Positions 6,423 to 8,179 of a stretch of DNA of 8,179 bases are shown piece after piece. The stretch is from Phycisphaerales bacterium (lineage in GTDB: Bacteria > Planctomycetota > Phycisphaerae > Phycisphaerales > SM1A02). A program made the translations under genes and the position numbers. The first letter of the stretch is position 1, and the number at the start of each line of letters is the position of its first letter. The notes under the pieces are model-generated. The model ran no database searches. It was not told the DNA's origin and saw nothing but the letters and a program-made list of their open reading frames with translations. Location of the stretch: the NCBI GenBank assembly GCA_007135295.1, contig SLJD01000236.1, positions 1 through 8,179 on the forward strand. Reading direction: 5' to 3'.

Positions 6423-6809
6423 GCCGAATTCTGTCCGGCGGCGTGCTGCCGCTGACGATCATTTCTCTCGGACCGCCGTTGCCGACGGCCTCGAGCACGC
6501 GACCCGTCCCCTGCTGACGAATCAGATCCGCGGACCACGGACGTGAACAGTGTTCACCGGGGACTGCTTGCGCTTGCACGCGGTGGGGTTTACCGTGCCC
6601 CGACTGTCACCAGCCGGGCGGTGCGCTCTTACCGCACCTTTTCACCCTTGCCGGGAGGCCGAAAAGCGGCCTCCGTAGGCGGTCTGTTTTCTGTGGCACT
6701 TTCCCTGACCCCGCGACCGGGGGGGCCGGTGGGCGTTACCCACCACCGTGTCCTGTCGTGTTCGGACTTTCCTCAGCCCGGCATTCCGGGCCGCGATCGT
6801 CTTCCCGCT
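6409..6809 (-). ncRNA. rnpB: RNase P RNA, bacterial class A
   Basis: The catalytic RNA of ribonuclease P, which with the RnpA protein removes 5' leaders from pre-tRNAs. Read on minus, universally conserved blocks appear in order: GAGGAAAGTCCG (6774-6763), the GTGCCACAGAAAACAGACCGCC core block, AGGGTGAAAAGGTGCGGTAA with GAGCGCACC, GACAGTCGGGGCACGGTAAA, and ACAGAATTCGGCTTA (6434-6420). P2 pairs 6795-6801 with 6454-6460, P3 is the hairpin 6776-6791, and a P19-like GCGGC/GCCGC hairpin follows P2. P1 is short: GCGGGAA (6808-6802) faces the strand at 6413-6419 with one mismatch. The ends are estimates from P1, the -10 box and the terminator. Length is about 400 nt, normal for class A. The 3' end overlaps the end of marC on the other strand. 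Confidence 0.95.
6543..6557. repeat. Perfect inverted repeat inside rnpB, part-copied at its start
   Basis: GTGAACA-G-TGTTCAC has perfect 7-bp arms. In the RNA it would form a stem in the P15-P17 region (GUGAAC, ACU loop, GUUCAC), which is the simplest explanation. The 10-mer TGAACAGTGT within it recurs at 6809-6818, over the rnpB transcription start and -10 box. Confidence 0.6.
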
Positions 6810-6815
6810 GAACAG

Positions 6816-6823
6816 TGTATACG
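6816..6823. promoter_or_regulatory. Palindromic GTATAC core, possible shared -10 of two divergent genes
   Basis: The minus strand reads TATACA (6821-6816), 7 nt upstream of the inferred rnpB 5' end at about 6809. The plus strand reads TATACG (6818-6823), upstream of the gene starting at 6865. Each matches four of six -10 bases. The minus-strand assignment is the better one, because its predicted start agrees with the P1 helix. No convincing -35 is present for either. Confidence 0.42.
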
Positions 6824-6834
6824 AGCCGTGCCGC

Positions 6835-6857
6835 CAGGAGGTTTGATCCACAGGAGG
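6835..6857 (+). promoter_or_regulatory. Two Shine-Dalgarno copies before a TTG start
   Basis: CAGGAGG occurs at 6835-6841 and again at 6851-6857. The second is 7 nt before TTG 6865 and is what decides that start. The first has no start codon at useful distance in any frame, and may be a standby site or chance. Confidence 0.6.
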
Positions 6858-6864
6858 GCCGACG

Positions 6865-7860
6865 TTGGCGGAAATATGCGTCACGCATACACTGCGGCCC
6901 ATGGTCGATCGCCCCCGCATCATCGTCTGGGCTGACGCCCGGCAAAGCGACCTCGTCCGCGATGTTGCAGACCGTGCGGCCCTCGCCCTCATCGCCGTCG
7001 GCGCTGAGGACGACGATGAGGGCACGTCGCTGAGCAGGTCTCTTGGCGTGGAGCATGTCCATGACATCCGCCAGGCGATTCAGCATCCTGAAGCTGACCT
7101 CTTCTGGATCGCAACGGATGAAACGATTGGCCCCGAGGCACTGCGGCTGATTCAGGCCCGAGGAGTGCGGACGGTGACCAGCCAGCCGATCCCCGCTTCG
7201 ATGAGCGAAGCGCTCGACGCGCCGGCCGATGCCGCCGTCCGTTTCGTGCCGCTCATGCGCCGGTCCGACGGCTTCCGCGCAGCTGAGGACGTATTCGAAT
7301 CGTTCGGCGAACGCCATGCCGTCGCGATCCAGTTCCTCGCTCGGCCGGGAGAGAGTTCACTGTTCTCGCGTCTTTTCGATGCCATGGACATCCTCGAGTC
7401 TGTCTGCGGGACGGCGGAACAGATCGACGCTTCACTGATCAGCCCTTTCGGCTCGACGCCGGATGAACTCGTCGACCTCGAAGGAACGATAACCGCGAAT
7501 GTCCGTTTCTCCGATCAGAGGTGTGCCGCGGTTACCGTCTCCGACCAGGCGGGACGATGGTCGCGCGGCGTGACCGTACTCGGCGACGGCGGCTGCCTGC
7601 GAATTACCGATCACACGTTCGAGTGGATTGACCGCGATGGCCGGACGACCGAGGAAGATTCCCCCCCACCGGATTCAGCCGGGGGCTGTGCCCGAGCCGT
7701 CGCGGGGCACATTCAGCACCTGATCCGTGAACGCGATTCACGAACTCCGGCGCCGGACTCGAAAAAACTGCTCGCCCTGTGCGAGGCAACACGACTGAGT
7801 TGCCGCACCGCCGAAGCTGAGTCCCCCCGCAAAATGCTTGAGATGCTGAAGCGGCCGTAA
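6865..7860 (+). CDS. Gfo/Idh/MocA-like protein, probably degenerate oxidoreductase
   Basis: A 331-residue protein that I place, with moderate confidence, in the Gfo/Idh/MocA dehydrogenase superfamily by overall pattern: an N-terminal Rossmann-like half (18-120) with the SLGVEHVHDIRQAIQHPEADLFWIAT-type order (ageing of strand, helix and D-x-V-x-I-A-T, about 59-84), then an alpha/beta half with LFSRLFDAMDILESVCG (166-182) and the closing helix KKLLALCEATRLSCRTAE (300-317). The usual nucleotide-binding glycines are missing (RIIVWADARQ, 18-27), EKP is replaced by SQP (106-108), and the usual catalytic His of the G-x-H-x-x-D block corresponds to Asp172. It may therefore be a non-catalytic or repurposed member. 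Start: TTG 6865 has AGGAGG at ideal spacing; ATG 6901 (codon 13) has none, yet sits right before the first strand. It is divergent from rnpB and has no operon partner to suggest a substrate. Confidence 0.72.
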   Translation: MAEICVTHTLRPMVDRPRIIVWADARQSDLVRDVADRAALALIAVGAEDDDEGTSLSRSLGVEHVHDIRQAIQHPEADLFWIATDETIGPEALRLIQARGVRTVTSQPIPASMSEALDAPADAAVRFVPLMRRSDGFRAAEDVFESFGERHAVAIQFLARPGESSLFSRLFDAMDILESVCGTAEQIDASLISPFGSTPDELVDLEGTITANVRFSDQRCAAVTVSDQAGRWSRGVTVLGDGGCLRITDHTFEWIDRDGRTTEEDSPPPDSAGGCARAVAGHIQHLIRERDSRTPAPDSKKLLALCEATRLSCRTAEAESPRKMLEMLKRP

Positions 7861-7883
7861 GCAGACTGCCGATCCCGGATGGG

Positions 7884-8153
7884 CTACCGTTTCGGCTTGC
7901 GAATCGGCGCTGGCTGATCAGGGCCAACGCGGAGCATCTCGTCAACCGTGCCGGGAACACCGACCCGGCTCAAACTTCGCACGTCGTTGAAGTAATGGCG
8001 AATCCAGTCCAGACTGCCCTGCTCCTGAAGAATCAGGAACATCTCCACCGCATCCGACCAGTACCAGCGGTCTGACGCTTCACGCAGCACCGCAATGGCT
8101 TCATCGACGGCCGACTCGTCGACATCAGGACGGTAGGGACGAATCGATGTCAT
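7884..8153 (-). CDS. Small alpha-helical protein of unknown function
   Basis: An 89-residue ORF that I do not recognise. It has an acidic amphipathic N-terminal half with likely helices at about 12-27 and 33-45, three tryptophans (Trp30, Trp32, Trp50), an HYF motif (53-55), and a basic, proline-containing end (RKPKR). There is no signal peptide or membrane segment, so it is probably cytoplasmic. Support for coding comes from clean placement: it fills the strand right after the upstream convergent gene (23-bp gap), it has no competing longer ORF, and a TAnnnT -10 box sits 7 nt before its ATG as at the S41 gene. No Shine-Dalgarno is visible. A downstream partner would lie on the minus strand where the plus-strand gene already is, so it is likely monocistronic or the end of a transcript starting within the window. 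Confidence 0.6.
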   Translation of the reverse strand: MTSIRPYRPDVDESAVDEAIAVLREASDRWYWSDAVEMFLILQEQGSLDWIRHYFNDVRSLSRVGVPGTVDEMLRVGPDQPAPIRKPKR

Positions 8154-8160
8154 GGCGTCG

Positions 8161-8166
8161 AATGTA
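8161..8166 (-). promoter_or_regulatory. Candidate -10 box, leaderless start of the small ORF
   Basis: The minus strand reads TACATT, matching four of six -10 bases including the key first T, second A and last T, and ends 7 nt before the ATG at 8153. No Shine-Dalgarno is present between. The -35 zone is beyond the window edge. Confidence 0.38.
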
Positions 8167-8179
8167 TCGACGACGGCGA

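Noticed and set aside
6543..6935. 130-codon plus-strand ORF over rnpB
   Set aside because: It is antisense to conserved RNase P RNA helices and overlaps the promoter region; openness reflects GC-rich structural RNA, not coding.
6736..7317. 193-codon minus-strand ORF
   Set aside because: It spans the rnpB 5' part, the divergent promoter and the Gfo/Idh-like gene in antisense, with no recognisable protein motif.
1..8179. CRISPR array, tRNA genes or insertion sequence
   Set aside because: I looked for regularly spaced repeats, cloverleaf blocks with TTCRA-type arms and terminal inverted repeats with a transposase, and found none.

Overview
The window is a GC-rich bacterial chromosome segment carrying eight protein genes and one structural RNA gene, with very little intergenic DNA. 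The exported S41 peptidase and the MarC-type membrane protein, together with a divergent Gfo/Idh-like protein and a stand-alone EF-G paralogue, would fit a Gram-negative-like lineage such as Planctomycetota. That placement is a guess, because no single feature here proves it. I see no mobile element, CRISPR array or obvious sign of recent transfer.

Layout from left to right. (1) ppa, a family I inorganic pyrophosphatase, on minus. (2) A divergent 240-bp gap, then a class I SAM methyltransferase on plus. (3) A convergent gap with a perfect hairpin, then an EF-G2-like translational GTPase on minus (ends 1699, starts 3759). (4) A 130-bp divergent promoter region, then a tightly coupled plus-strand operon: S41 peptidase with signal peptide and PDZ domain, trmL (tRNA wobble 2'-O-methyltransferase) and a MarC-family membrane protein, joined by ATGA and GTGA overlaps. 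(5) The RNase P RNA gene rnpB on minus, convergent with and overlapping marC. (6) A divergent Gfo/Idh-fold protein on plus, then a small unrecognised minus-strand ORF.

Most functions are housekeeping: pyrophosphate removal, a translation GTPase, wobble-base modification and tRNA 5' maturation. The parts most worth a second look are structural. The 3' end of marC runs through the intrinsic terminator and the P1 3' strand of rnpB, and takes its stop codon from the complement of the conserved rnpB 3' motif. Three genes without a usable Shine-Dalgarno have a TAnnnT -10 hexamer only 6-7 nt before the ATG, predicting leaderless mRNAs, whereas three others have clear Shine-Dalgarno sites. Three proteins (EF-G2, S41, Gfo/Idh) lack a classical catalytic residue of their superfamily.
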